10,670 nt of DNA from an uncultured Muribaculaceae bacterium (GCA_910584665.1 CAJUBL010000078.1:1-10670), one strand, 5' to 3'; positions 1-7,429 are shown, counted from the stretch's first letter. Notes: generated from the sequence alone by a model not told the origin. Numbers and translations are program-made.

Positions 1-54
1 AAATCAATTTTGCCCATGCGGCTTAGTATAAATTAATTTTTACGACTTACTTAT
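1..54. repeat. Left arm of 54-bp perfect terminal inverted repeat
   Basis: Positions 1-54 are the exact reverse complement of 10616-10669, and pairing stops abruptly at 55 versus 10615. The arm is AT-rich with a small GC block (gcccatgcggc at 12-22). Read outward on the minus strand it contains ATG GGC AAA ATT GAT at 17-3, the same potential start as at the right end. No transposase or complete IS is visible. Because the repeat reaches the window edge, its true length is unknown. Confidence 0.95.
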
Positions 55-192
55 TGACGTGAAACAGATATACTGACAAGCTACACCTGTCGGTTTCCAG
101 ACGGTTGACTTATACCGGAAACTGACAGCCATGTTGTTCCAACCATCCATCGGTTGTATTTTTGATGAGGTTGCCTTGTTCTCACTTACCAT
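40..192 (-). CDS. Possible small ORF downstream of the fimbrial tip gene, unknown product
   Basis: A 50-codon reading frame starts at an ATG (192-190) and ends at TAA (42-40), with its last codons inside the left inverted repeat. It is in the same frame as the preceding 714-codon gene, beginning seven codons after that gene's stop. A purine-rich GAGGGGCAG stretch precedes the ATG, but such motifs carry little weight in Bacteroidota. The predicted peptide (MVSENKATSS... to ...TSISKS) has no signal peptide, membrane segment or motif I recognise. It could be a remnant, a chance frame, or part of the operon trailer. I would not treat it as a real gene without homologues. Confidence 0.15.
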   Translation of the reverse strand: MVSENKATSSKIQPMDGWNNMAVSFRYKSTVWKPTGVACQYICFTSISKS

Positions 193-213
193 TCTGCCCC
201 TCAGCGGTATAAT

Positions 214-2358
214 TTATCGGTTGCGGGCTACGCGGATTTTCAGCTTGGCTGTTCGTTCCGATAGGGTACCGTTGCCGGTGTAGGCCTGAGTAGCGTCACT
301 GTAGGCTGTCGAGGACCAGAATTCACCGGTAGCAAAGCTACCTGCCGGCATTCCGTCAAACTGCCTGTATGCCGGCAGATACCATTTTATGTTCTCCTCC
401 TTGATAATCGGTGCGGTTGTTTCCAGTCCGGACTGCGTATCCTTATATCTGTTCAGATAATATCTGTTTTTCTTAAGCACATACGTTAACGCCTGACTCT
501 CTTTGATTTCTGTACCTTCAATCCACGCGGGCACATCTTCCGGATCCTGATTCTGAGTTGTACCGGGTTTCTCTCTTTCTCTAAATGCTTTGCTGCCATC
601 CTGTATTTTTTTCAGTTGAAACAGCGCGTCTCTGAATGTGTTGGATACGGCTGAGCCTCCAAATGAAAACATTTGTTTTGTATTGTCTAATCCGGCTACC
701 GGTGATGACGCTTTATCATTGAGGTTGCTTAGTTTTGAATAATCTATGGCTACATAAAATCTGTAATAAGCACTTATGGCATTCCGTTTGTATCGGCCAT
801 ATTCTACATAATTGGATGCATTATACTGTTCTATGAGTTGTTTTACCGATTTTTCAACATCATTTATAATATAGTTAAGCGACCAATAATTATATACATA
901 GACATGCCGTGCGGTGTACATAAATCCGTAGGCTCCGGTAATGTTGTCATCAATCTGCTCCCAGCCGGTATCTCCGTTCCATAGTGGGGGGACCTGCTTG
1001 AATTGCTGTGTTACGGCGTAACGTGACGGCGCACCGTTTACGTTCAGTGTGAGTGTTATCGTTCGGTCGGCATCCGATATGTTTTCGGGTAGGAATACGG
1101 TTAACGGGAAAACGCCTGAGCCGTTCCCTGATACTGTCGCTGTACCGCGTGCCGATATGGAAGTCACAGTCTGGCTGTTGATTATCTCTTTGTCCGTCCA
1201 GAACCCCTGTTTTACAAATTCATTGACATCAGCTGTCAGCTGTACACTGACGTCAGCTCCGTCCGAAGCTTCGGCCGTGAGTCTCCAGGTTTTGTCAGCT
1301 GGCAGCCCGTCTACATGTATAGTGCTGTTACAAATCACATAATGGGCATCTTGAGTGGCGACAGGTCCGGTAAATTCAAGTTTGTATTCAGGCGTAATGC
1401 CTATGCGGTAGGTTGTGACAGTGCCTTGTCTCCATGTATTGCCGGCAAGCGATGCCGTGAGATTACGGTCGGTACCTGTCACGTTGTCATGAAATACAAC
1501 TGTGAGCATGGCGTTGTCGGACAGTTGCTGTGGTATCATCATCAGGGTATTGTAGTCGGGCACGATCGGATCACCGTCTTTTTCGTTGTCGGTCGTTGCC
1601 TTGTTGGCGGAGATGGTGAAGGATGACTCGCCCGAGAGATCATTCCATTGGGTTGTGTACCGCCCTCGTGACATGATGCCGGAGACAGTTATTTCTTTGA
1701 TTGTACCCGGCTGTATTTCGTTGCCGATCACAAATTTTACCGCTGAACAAATATGTCTGAACCGTAAAGGAACGCTAACGCCGGGAGTGTTCATCCGCTC
1801 GGTGGTGGCTATTATAAGGTCGGCTTGCTGTGCAGCCTGTTGAGGTACGGTGTAATCGATTGACATGGCCCCGATTCCGGTTTGTGATGCGGTCACGGTC
1901 ACGCCGGGAGCGTCGGTGCCGGCCATTGCCCAGAAGTCAAGTGTTGTGTCCGGGGTGTCAGGCCAATAATAAGTGGTGGGAGTAATCCATGTGTCTCCCT
2001 GTCGCACCGCTTTTTCAGCAGCAAAAAAAGGCTTTGGAACTGCCGTAGCTGATGAATAGCAGAACGAATAGACACTGAACGCTGTTATTGCGTCGGTGCC
2101 GGTTACGGGTATCGCACGGCTAAGCAACCTTTCGGTACTCATATCGGTGACCGTGACGCCTACTGAGACACTGCACGTGTCTGAGTTGCTGTGGAGAGTC
2201 AGTGTATCAGGTTCGAAACTGCAGGCACGTGATACAGCCGACAGTTCGGTCACGCCGAATTCGATGTCCTTGCCTTTTACCCGGATAATCGGTTCGCTGG
2301 CGTCGGAACATGCTCCGGCTATAATCAGAATAACAGGAAGTGCCTGATACGGTTTCAT
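214..2358 (-). CDS. Fimbrillin-like lipoprotein with Lcl/DUF1566-like C-terminus; probable fimbrial tip adhesin
   Basis: Last of four genes in a fimbrial operon, 714 residues. A short hydrophobic signal ends at a lipobox-like AGAC with the lipidated Cys at residue 17; acidic and serine residues follow, as in surface-exported Bacteroidota lipoproteins. The N-terminal half resembles Mfa-like/fimbrillin domains: YYWPDT near 130, LRFRHICSAVKFVIG at 198-212, IPQQ at 275 and WRQGTVTTYRIGI at 309-321. Residues about 330-455 look like a further beta-sandwich. Residues about 475-655 are rich in Tyr, Lys and Arg and match nothing I know. The C-terminus, WYLPAYRQF (659-667) and FWSSTAYS (680-687), has the signature of Lcl/DUF1566-type domains found at the ends of Bacteroidales surface proteins. 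At about twice the length of the preceding stalk-type subunit and in distal position, it best fits a minor tip protein. The tip role is inference. Confidence 0.75.
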   Translation of the reverse strand: MKPYQALPVILIIAGACSDASEPIIRVKGKDIEFGVTELSAVSRACSFEPDTLTLHSNSDTCSVSVGVTVTDMSTERLLSRAIPVTGTDAITAFSVYSFCYSSATAVPKPFFAAEKAVRQGDTWITPTTYYWPDTPDTTLDFWAMAGTDAPGVTVTASQTGIGAMSIDYTVPQQAAQQADLIIATTERMNTPGVSVPLRFRHICSAVKFVIGNEIQPGTIKEITVSGIMSRGRYTTQWNDLSGESSFTISANKATTDNEKDGDPIVPDYNTLMMIPQQLSDNAMLTVVFHDNVTGTDRNLTASLAGNTWRQGTVTTYRIGITPEYKLEFTGPVATQDAHYVICNSTIHVDGLPADKTWRLTAEASDGADVSVQLTADVNEFVKQGFWTDKEIINSQTVTSISARGTATVSGNGSGVFPLTVFLPENISDADRTITLTLNVNGAPSRYAVTQQFKQVPPLWNGDTGWEQIDDNITGAYGFMYTARHVYVYNYWSLNYIINDVEKSVKQLIEQYNASNYVEYGRYKRNAISAYYRFYVAIDYSKLSNLNDKASSPVAGLDNTKQMFSFGGSAVSNTFRDALFQLKKIQDGSKAFREREKPGTTQNQDPEDVPAWIEGTEIKESQALTYVLKKNRYYLNRYKDTQSGLETTAPIIKEENIKWYLPAYRQFDGMPAGSFATGEFWSSTAYSDATQAYTGNGTLSERTAKLKIRVARNR

Positions 2359-2384
2359 TTGTAAAATAATGACTGATGGTTTAT

Positions 2385-2422
2385 AATTCTGCGCCGGCCC
2401 TCTGTACAGCCGGCGCAGAATT
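2385..2422 (-). terminator. Intercistronic GC-rich hairpin, candidate attenuator or mRNA-stabilising stem
   Basis: A perfect 14-bp inverted repeat (aattctgcgccggc, 2385-2398, with gccggcgcagaatt, 2409-2422) encloses a 10-nt loop. On the minus strand it begins 8 nt after the fimbrillin stop codon and ends 26 nt before the next start. The 3' side continues ataaacc and has no proper U-run, so it is not a classical full-strength terminator. Partial termination or protection of the upstream mRNA 3' end would both give more major subunit than tip protein; this is inference. Confidence 0.7.
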
Positions 2423-2430
2423 GGGTTAGT

Positions 2431-3468
2431 TTACGGTTGTGTGGTTGTTGCTGGTAGCGTGACCGGAACGTTTTCGTCTTCCTCCCATTTCTCAATATCA
2501 ACAACATTGAATTTGATGGGGAACATCTGTTCTTCAGGGTTGATATTATCAGGATTGATTGTGGCTACGAAATTATAACTGTGGCCGTTCTGGAACTGAA
2601 TCTCCCCAAGGTCTGTGTCTACATGGTTATATGTAGCGAGTGTGTTGCCATTGAGAATCAGGTCGACTTTAAAAGTGATCTTCAGAGCATTTGTGCCGGG
2701 AATTATAAACTTGGTACCGCTGACGACCGATGCTGTATTGGTCGCTGTCTGAGTATCGGGTGTATACAGATTGTCACGTAAAGTCAGAACTGTTGTGTTG
2801 GCAGGATTGGTCCAGGCCGGACTGACATCACCGAGAGGCAGTTCAGCCTGCCCGGTCGCATTATTGATGGTCAGTCCGTATACCTTGATAGAATAAGCGG
2901 CACTTCCCATTGCATTGTTAAAAGTGAATCTGACACGGGATAATGCATGTTTGAACGAGAATTGCACCTCGCCCGGATCTGTAGTAAGTGGGTCGGGGGT
3001 TGTTTTTGTTGCAAATGCATATACCAGATCCTCATTACCTTCGGATTTCTGGTTGTCAAAACCTATTGTGCCGGAGCCGTTGAATCCGGTTGTCTCGGTA
3101 GGCAGTACATCGGCCCAGATGTATGAATAATGGTTATTTCCTTCCTGTGTGGGTGATGAAACCGCGGTGAAAAAATAGCTTTTGCCGGCAGTCCAGTACT
3201 GCTGATTACTGTATGTCCATGGTGTAGATGCGTTGGGACGTGAGACTATTGTGCCATCGAAGTTTTTTACCGGAGTCGCCCCTCCGATATAACCGTAAAC
3301 GTTCATCATGAAAAGGTTGTCGGTAGTGGCATCGGTCGCACGTGTGGTTTTGCTTACATAGCTGTCAAAACCTATCGCCGATTTCTGTGGCATCGAGATT
3401 ACCTCATCGTTCGAGCACGATGCCATCACGATTGATGACGCGGCAACCAAAAATAGAGTTTTCTTCAT
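2431..3468 (-). CDS. Fimbrillin family lipoprotein, probable major fimbrial subunit
   Basis: 345 residues. The signal peptide ends in a clear lipobox, MASC, with Cys18 followed by SNDE, a typical Bacteroidota lipoprotein export signal. Features of the Mfa-like/FimA fimbrillin superfamily: the N-terminal KTTRATD (40-46), whose Arg43 is a plausible maturation cleavage site as in FimA/Mfa1 precursors; WTAGKSYFF (92-100); the conserved FSFKHALSRVRFTF (170-183); FIIPG (254-258); and QFQNGHSYNF (291-300) near the C-terminus. The family is exported as lipidated precursors and polymerises by donor-strand exchange after proteolysis. It is separated by 44 bp from the upstream lipoprotein gene and has its own very AT-rich leader (taaaattaatcaac just before ATG), consistent with high translation. 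The hairpin after its stop separates it from the tip gene. Subunit role is inferred from size, motifs and position. Confidence 0.85.
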   Translation of the reverse strand: MKKTLFLVAASSIVMASCSNDEVISMPQKSAIGFDSYVSKTTRATDATTDNLFMMNVYGYIGGATPVKNFDGTIVSRPNASTPWTYSNQQYWTAGKSYFFTAVSSPTQEGNNHYSYIWADVLPTETTGFNGSGTIGFDNQKSEGNEDLVYAFATKTTPDPLTTDPGEVQFSFKHALSRVRFTFNNAMGSAAYSIKVYGLTINNATGQAELPLGDVSPAWTNPANTTVLTLRDNLYTPDTQTATNTASVVSGTKFIIPGTNALKITFKVDLILNGNTLATYNHVDTDLGEIQFQNGHSYNFVATINPDNINPEEQMFPIKFNVVDIEKWEEDENVPVTLPATTTQP

Positions 3469-3512
3469 GTTGATTAATTTTAATAGATTGATAAATAATT
3501 GATTATAATGTA

Positions 3513-4556
3513 TTACATGTCTATCACGATGTCCTCATACTCGCCCCAGTCGTCGACGTCGACATTAAATCCTGAACCGTCGGCCGATCCTATATCGTCG
3601 TCGATCTCGAGATCCGACACTATCACTACGCCGCCATGAGGCTGGGTGGCAATCTGGTCCGAGATGTCAAAGTCAAACTGTATTGTCCTGCCGTTTTTCA
3701 GTCTTACTTCGAGGTTCAGACCATAGAATGTCCCGGCACGCGAATAATCAGGATTGGGAAAATCCGGTACTCCGAATGAGTTTACTATGGCCTCGACACC
3801 CCAGTCGTACACCTTGCAGTCATAAAGTATTGTAGCTTTGCCTTTGCCTGTGTGGCCGTCATAGAGATATACTGACTCGGCCATCCCTGCCAGCGCACCT
3901 CGTGCAACACCGATATACTCGACACCATGTTTAAATTCATAGCGTACGAGATAGCTGAAAACAAGCGGTCTTAGTGTCACACTCAACTGTTTGGGAATGA
4001 CAGCCGGAGGTTGATCATATCCGGCTGTATAATAGCCGAACAGATGGTCGGGTGGGGTGACGGTTTTCTCGGCAATGCTGTTATGGGTGGGATTAAGAGA
4101 ATTGCCTTTGTATCCGGCACGTGAACGTACACGCGTTGTAGCCTTGACTGATACAGAACTGCTCATATCGTCGAAAATTATGTACTCTGTATCGTCGTTA
4201 TACATCAGCAGCGAATTGATTCCCGGAATCATTTCCAATACACCGCCTTCCGGATGCAGGTGACGTGATGAATTTTGTCCATTGACGTTATAGGCGTTCA
4301 CGCACAGGCCCTCGGGCATCGCCGGATTGAGTGAGCGGTAGGTCATACCGAAATCTGCCGGCCAGCCGGTTTTCCAGTCATATCCGTCGGGTTCGCGTAT
4401 CTCCCATATAAGATCATATGATGCCATGACCTCGGTCTCGTAGCGGGTGGCGTGTTGGGGATGGTTATAACACAGGTCCTTATGCTCGCATCCGGTCGCA
4501 AGTGTCATCAGTAGCGGCAACAGTACTGCGGCTGCAATGATCTGCACCTGATTCAT
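3513..4556 (-). CDS. DUF5119-like lipoprotein, probable fimbrial anchor or accessory subunit
   Basis: 347 residues. The signal peptide has the lipobox LATGC (Cys23) followed directly by EHKDLCYNHP, the hallmark opening of DUF5119 lipoproteins of Bacteroidales. The C-terminus is acidic (DDWGEYEDIVIDM). Its start overlaps the stop of the upstream OmpA-like/DUF3575 gene as ATGA (4553-4556), implying translational coupling, and the fimbrillin gene follows. The position between an outer-membrane protein and the major subunit matches where Mfa2/FimB-type anchors usually sit, and the double beta-sandwich family of those anchors (DUF1812) is a plausible structural relative. Whether this protein anchors the fibre or helps assemble it cannot be decided from sequence. 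The family call rests on memory of the CEHKxLCY motif. Confidence 0.75.
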   Translation of the reverse strand: MNQVQIIAAAVLLPLLMTLATGCEHKDLCYNHPQHATRYETEVMASYDLIWEIREPDGYDWKTGWPADFGMTYRSLNPAMPEGLCVNAYNVNGQNSSRHLHPEGGVLEMIPGINSLLMYNDDTEYIIFDDMSSSVSVKATTRVRSRAGYKGNSLNPTHNSIAEKTVTPPDHLFGYYTAGYDQPPAVIPKQLSVTLRPLVFSYLVRYEFKHGVEYIGVARGALAGMAESVYLYDGHTGKGKATILYDCKVYDWGVEAIVNSFGVPDFPNPDYSRAGTFYGLNLEVRLKNGRTIQFDFDISDQIATQPHGGVVIVSDLEIDDDIGSADGSGFNVDVDDWGEYEDIVIDM

Positions 4557-5878
4557 CTGGTTCCCCCTTTCATCCTGTTAGTGTTACCGTAACCTATAAG
4601 CCACACGAGCGACACTTCGGCCTTGGTCGGTCCGAACCAGTTGCGTTTCTTCGTGGCCTGCCAAACGTAGTGCCCGTCGATGGGACTGTATTCATGATAT
4701 CTGCCCCCTATATATCCCACACCAAGTGAGAAATCAATATTGAGCCGACGGGCAACAGGAAGCGAGAATCCGTATTCAATACCGCCGCCATAATTGTATT
4801 TATCGCCCATCTGTCCTTTTCCGCCGAGTTCGAAATCGTAGGTGAGAATTTGTGCATATAAGCCGATATGATGTCCGGTGAGCGGTTTGCCCGCATATCC
4901 CCCGAACCAACGTTTCACTGCTATTTCTCCGCCATAATATCGCCAGTACCTGTGTTTTTGTTCGCTTCTCCACCAGGCATACGACCAGTAGGCATTGACG
5001 CTTGTCATCCTGCCTAAATATACTTCTGCTCCGATACCGGGTATCAGTAATGCATCATATAGCATGTTGGTCTTTAATGATACGTACAGAGGCTTGCGGG
5101 ACAGTCCCGTTTCAGATTTGTTCTCTGTCACATCATGCTGTTGGCTGGATATGTGCTTTTCGTATACATTGGCATCTTCAGTTATTGCAATGTCTGTGGA
5201 AACGGTATCGGTCGGTATTGTCACGATATTGGGAGTTCCGGACGACGTGACCTGGCGTTCAAAGGAAAATGTGACTTTGGCATAGCGTAAATTTGTAAGC
5301 AGAGGCTTGATACTATCCCATAGTCGGCCGTTTTGTGTGGTCTTCAGCCTGTGCATACGCGTGTGTGGATCGCATATGCTCACACTGTCTGAAAGAATGT
5401 TGAGAACAGTTTCCCGTTCCTCGATATCAGACAACTCGATTTCCTGGATTAAAGCTGAAATATCCGATATGCTGTAGTAGCAGATACAGTGTGCTGTGCG
5501 AATCTTATATTCGTCTGTCACAATACGTTTCATGGCTCTCATACGTCCGTCAGCCAGTTTTCTGTTGAGTTCCGCCGGTCCCTCAGGCGAGGCGTATCCG
5601 CATATTGTGATGCCTGTTAAAGTTATATTGCTGTCGTTTGTGATTTTATTAATAAATTGTCTTATATCTGAAATAGATCGGTCGTTCTGTCCCATACATG
5701 AATCGATATCACATCTATTGGCGTGAAATATCATTTTCATTTCAATTTCTTCGTTTGTCGCGTTGATGGCCTGGCTTGTCCATAGAGTTGCTGCAATCAA
5801 TAGCGGTAATAAAGAATTCAGACGGGCGAAACAATTGAAATAATGAGAGATCAGATATATGTTTTTATACAATTTCAT
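4553..5878 (-). CDS. OmpA-like/DUF3575 outer-membrane protein, first gene of the fimbrial operon
   Basis: 441 residues. An N-terminal signal sequence (hydrophobic about 22-38, likely cleaved near SQA or INA) follows an unusually long polar start; no alternative Met occurs before residue 47. Residues about 45-205 resemble an OmpA-C-like domain: GYASPEGPAELNRKLADGR at 94-112 gives the G-Y-A-S-P-E-G...N...L...R pattern common in Bacteroidota, which lacks the usual peptidoglycan-binding Asp of the GHTD motif. A Ser/Thr-rich linker (about 210-260) leads to a DUF3575 outer-membrane beta-barrel-like region (about 264-434: SLKTNMLYDALLIPGIGAEVYLG, aromatic-rich strands, YNYGGGIEYGF, LGVGYIGGRYHEY). 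Six cysteines lie in the N-terminal domain (56, 61, 93, 131, 133, 169) and none in the barrel. DUF3575 proteins commonly precede fimbrillin genes; the assembly role is inferred from that. Confidence 0.8.
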   Translation of the reverse strand: MKLYKNIYLISHYFNCFARLNSLLPLLIAATLWTSQAINATNEEIEMKMIFHANRCDIDSCMGQNDRSISDIRQFINKITNDSNITLTGITICGYASPEGPAELNRKLADGRMRAMKRIVTDEYKIRTAHCICYYSISDISALIQEIELSDIEERETVLNILSDSVSICDPHTRMHRLKTTQNGRLWDSIKPLLTNLRYAKVTFSFERQVTSSGTPNIVTIPTDTVSTDIAITEDANVYEKHISSQQHDVTENKSETGLSRKPLYVSLKTNMLYDALLIPGIGAEVYLGRMTSVNAYWSYAWWRSEQKHRYWRYYGGEIAVKRWFGGYAGKPLTGHHIGLYAQILTYDFELGGKGQMGDKYNYGGGIEYGFSLPVARRLNIDFSLGVGYIGGRYHEYSPIDGHYVWQATKKRNWFGPTKAEVSLVWLIGYGNTNRMKGGTR

Positions 5879-5965
5879 TTTAAGTTTCAGTCTTGTGCAT
5901 AAAAGAGAATTATAAGCTCATTCTGCGTTTTCAGGAATCGAGTTTTCTGAGTTCCAAAAAAGAGA

Positions 5966-5973
5966 CAAATGTA
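5966..5973 (-). promoter_or_regulatory. Candidate Bacteroidota -7 element, proximal fimbrial promoter
   Basis: Minus-strand TACATTTG matches TAnnTTTG exactly and would start transcripts about 80 nt before the first fimbrial start codon. No clear TTTG -33 box sits about 19-20 bp upstream, so it may need an activator or be inactive. It lies in an 11-bp direct repeat (gacaaatgtaa at 5964-5974 and 6027-6037). Confidence 0.4.
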
Positions 5974-6028
5974 ACGCATATTCACATTCAGACTGACTTA
6001 ATTGAAGTCAAAATTCAGTTTTCCATGA

Positions 6029-6058
6029 CAAATGTAAAAGAAATACTTGGATATCAAT
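6029..6058 (-). promoter_or_regulatory. Candidate distal fimbrial promoter (-33 ATTG, -7 TACATTTG)
   Basis: Minus-strand TACATTTG (6029-6036) is preceded 18 bp upstream by ATTG (6055-6058), a near match to the TTTG -33 box. Transcripts would have a leader of about 140 nt. The G11 tract begins about 30 bp upstream of the -33 box, placing it where activator binding or spacing could be altered by tract length. Confidence 0.5.
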
Positions 6059-6078
6059 TTAAAATAACAATATTTAAC

Positions 6079-6108
6079 AAGTGTTAACGGGGGGGGGGGT
6101 AATCACTT
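6079..6108. repeat. G11 homopolymer (6089-6099) inside an imperfect inverted repeat
   Basis: Eleven consecutive G residues interrupt an otherwise AT-rich spacer. The flanks aagtgtta (6079-6086) and taatcactt (6100-6108) pair over 8 bp with one bulged T at 6103, so the tract sits in the loop of a dyad. Mononucleotide runs of this length are prone to slippage; a role in phase variation of the fimbriae is inference. Confidence 0.9.
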
Positions 6109-6117
6109 AGTGTGCTG

Positions 6118-6144
6118 TTTTTCAGCGTATTGATGCCTGAAAAA
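6118..6144. repeat. 8-bp inverted repeat in the fimbrial control region
   Basis: tttttcag (6118-6125) and ctgaaaaa (6137-6144) pair perfectly around an 11-nt loop. The right arm runs into T5 (6145-6149), giving an A5T5 palindrome. It could be a protein-binding dyad or a weak hairpin; no function is certain. Confidence 0.5.
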
Positions 6145-6175
6145 TTTTTATCAATGATATGGCGATCGATTACAG

Positions 6176-6189
6176 TTATACATGTATAA
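6176..6189. promoter_or_regulatory. 14-bp perfect palindrome, candidate operator
   Basis: TTATACATGTATAA is perfectly self-complementary and lies just beyond the dnaJ terminator, about 300 bp upstream of the first fimbrial start codon. Its shape fits a site for a dimeric DNA-binding regulator. AT-rich DNA can give such palindromes by chance, so confidence is limited. Confidence 0.35.
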
Positions 6190-6196
6190 GAGCAAT

Positions 6197-6223
6197 AAAA
6201 AAAGCATCCCAAAGGATGCTTTT
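6197..6223 (-). terminator. Rho-independent terminator of grpE-dnaJ
   Basis: A 10-bp stem (aaaagcatcc 6200-6209 with ggatgctttt 6214-6223) with a 4-nt loop begins 18 nt after the dnaJ stop. On the minus strand it is followed by a run of seven T (complement of a's 6197-6203), a textbook intrinsic terminator. It separates the chaperone operon from the fimbrial region. Confidence 0.92.
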
Positions 6224-6241
6224 CACAAATAAATTTCCCAA

Positions 6242-7429
6242 TTATTCAAAGATGTGTCGCAGTTTGCTGAAAATGCGGTTTCTGACACTTTCTGTCGCCT
6301 TGATGTTAGGACTGTCTTTAATCGATTCAAAGGCGGCGCGTTCCTTATCGTTCAGTGTCTCGGGTACATAGACCATGATATTGATAAGTTCGTCGCCCTT
6401 GCTTCCGCCCTGAGTGGAGGGAAGGCCCTTGCCTCTCATTCGTAATACTTTGCCCGGCTGAGTACCGGGAGCTATCTTCAGGCGCGCCCGCCCGCCTATT
6501 GTGGGAACTTCCACCGATCCGCCGAGAGCGGCTGTTGATATGTCAAGCATCAGATTATATATGACATCCTGACCGTCCCGAATGAGTTCCGGATCTTTGA
6601 TCTCCTCTATTACCACGAGAAGATCACCGTTGACGCCACCACGACGGGCCGCGTTGCCACGCCCTGATACCGTCAGGGTCATGCCGTCTTCCACACCGGC
6701 CGGGATGTGGAATGATATTGTGGAATCCTCTTTGATAACACCTTCACCATGACAATGCGGGCATGTATTTGTAATGATCTTACCGTCGCCCTGACAATCA
6801 GGACAAACCGATGAGACCTGCTGTACACCGAATAACGTCTGCTGTGTATGTATTATCGAGCCGGTGCCGTGGCAGGTGTTGCATGTGGCGAATGCGGTGC
6901 CGTCTTTCGCACCCGTGCCGTTACACTGCGGACATTTCACCATTGTAGGTATCTTCAGGGTCTTGTCAACACCGTTGGCTATATCGGCAAGTGTCATTTT
7001 TACCTTGATACGCAGATCGCTGCCCTTACGTTGCTGGCGCCGACGCTGACGGCTTCCGCCTGTAGCTCCGCCGAACCCGGTTCCTCCATAGCGGCCGCCG
7101 AAGATATCACCGAACTGTTCGAAAATATCTTCCATTGTGAATCCTCCTGATGAGAATCCGCTGAATCCTCCGCCAAATCCGCCTCCGCCAGGGAATCCCT
7201 GTGAGCCCATACTGTGGCCGAACTGGTCATACCTGGTACGTTTGTCCTGATTGCTGAGTACATCGTATGCTTCGGCAGCTTCTTTAAATTTCTCTTCGGC
7301 TTCTTTGTCGCCGGGATTTTTATCAGGGTGATATTTGAGCGCGAGTTTCCGATATGCTTTTTTTATGTCGGCCGCCGAGGCATCCCTGGCTACACCGAGC
7401 ACTTCATAGTAATCTCTTTTATTTTCCAT
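6242..7429 (-). CDS. dnaJ: Chaperone protein DnaJ (Hsp40)
   Basis: 395 residues, complete. It is a cytoplasmic co-chaperone that delivers unfolded clients to DnaK and stimulates its ATPase. The J domain (about 5-70) carries the HPD motif at 34-36. A Gly/Phe-rich linker (about 71-127) has many GGF repeats. The zinc domain has all four CxxCxGxG modules: CPQCNGTG 166-173, CNTCHGTG 183-190, CPDCQGDG 209-216 and CPHCHGEG 223-230. C-terminal substrate-binding domains follow (about 231-365), making this a type I DnaJ of usual length. It starts 12 bp after grpE, so the two are almost certainly cotranscribed, and a strong terminator follows. Nothing is truncated. Confidence 0.98.
   Translation of the reverse strand: MENKRDYYEVLGVARDASAADIKKAYRKLALKYHPDKNPGDKEAEEKFKEAAEAYDVLSNQDKRTRYDQFGHSMGSQGFPGGGGFGGGFSGFSSGGFTMEDIFEQFGDIFGGRYGGTGFGGATGGSRQRRRQQRKGSDLRIKVKMTLADIANGVDKTLKIPTMVKCPQCNGTGAKDGTAFATCNTCHGTGSIIHTQQTLFGVQQVSSVCPDCQGDGKIITNTCPHCHGEGVIKEDSTISFHIPAGVEDGMTLTVSGRGNAARRGGVNGDLLVVIEEIKDPELIRDGQDVIYNLMLDISTAALGGSVEVPTIGGRARLKIAPGTQPGKVLRMRGKGLPSTQGGSKGDELINIMVYVPETLNDKERAAFESIKDSPNIKATESVRNRIFSKLRHIFE

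Larger units (their letters stand above)
5879..6196. promoter_or_regulatory. Gene-free control region of the fimbrial operon
   Basis: This AT-rich 318-bp stretch lies between the dnaJ terminator and the first fimbrial gene. It holds two TACATTTG motifs facing the operon, a G11 tract within an imperfect dyad, an 8-bp dyad, an A5T5 palindrome (6140-6149) and a 14-bp palindrome. The longest frame in it (5893-6087, plus) has skewed AT-rich composition and no recognisable domain, so I treat it as non-coding. The density of symmetric elements suggests several regulator sites. Confidence 0.7.

Noticed and set aside
984..992. G6 run in the tip gene as a second slippage site
   Set aside because: Six bases is within chance expectation and the frame is intact; it is much shorter than the G11 tract.
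5893..6087. 64-codon plus-strand frame in the fimbrial control region
   Set aside because: It is AT-rich with no recognisable domain, opposes the operon and overlaps both candidate promoters; it looks like a chance frame in non-coding DNA.
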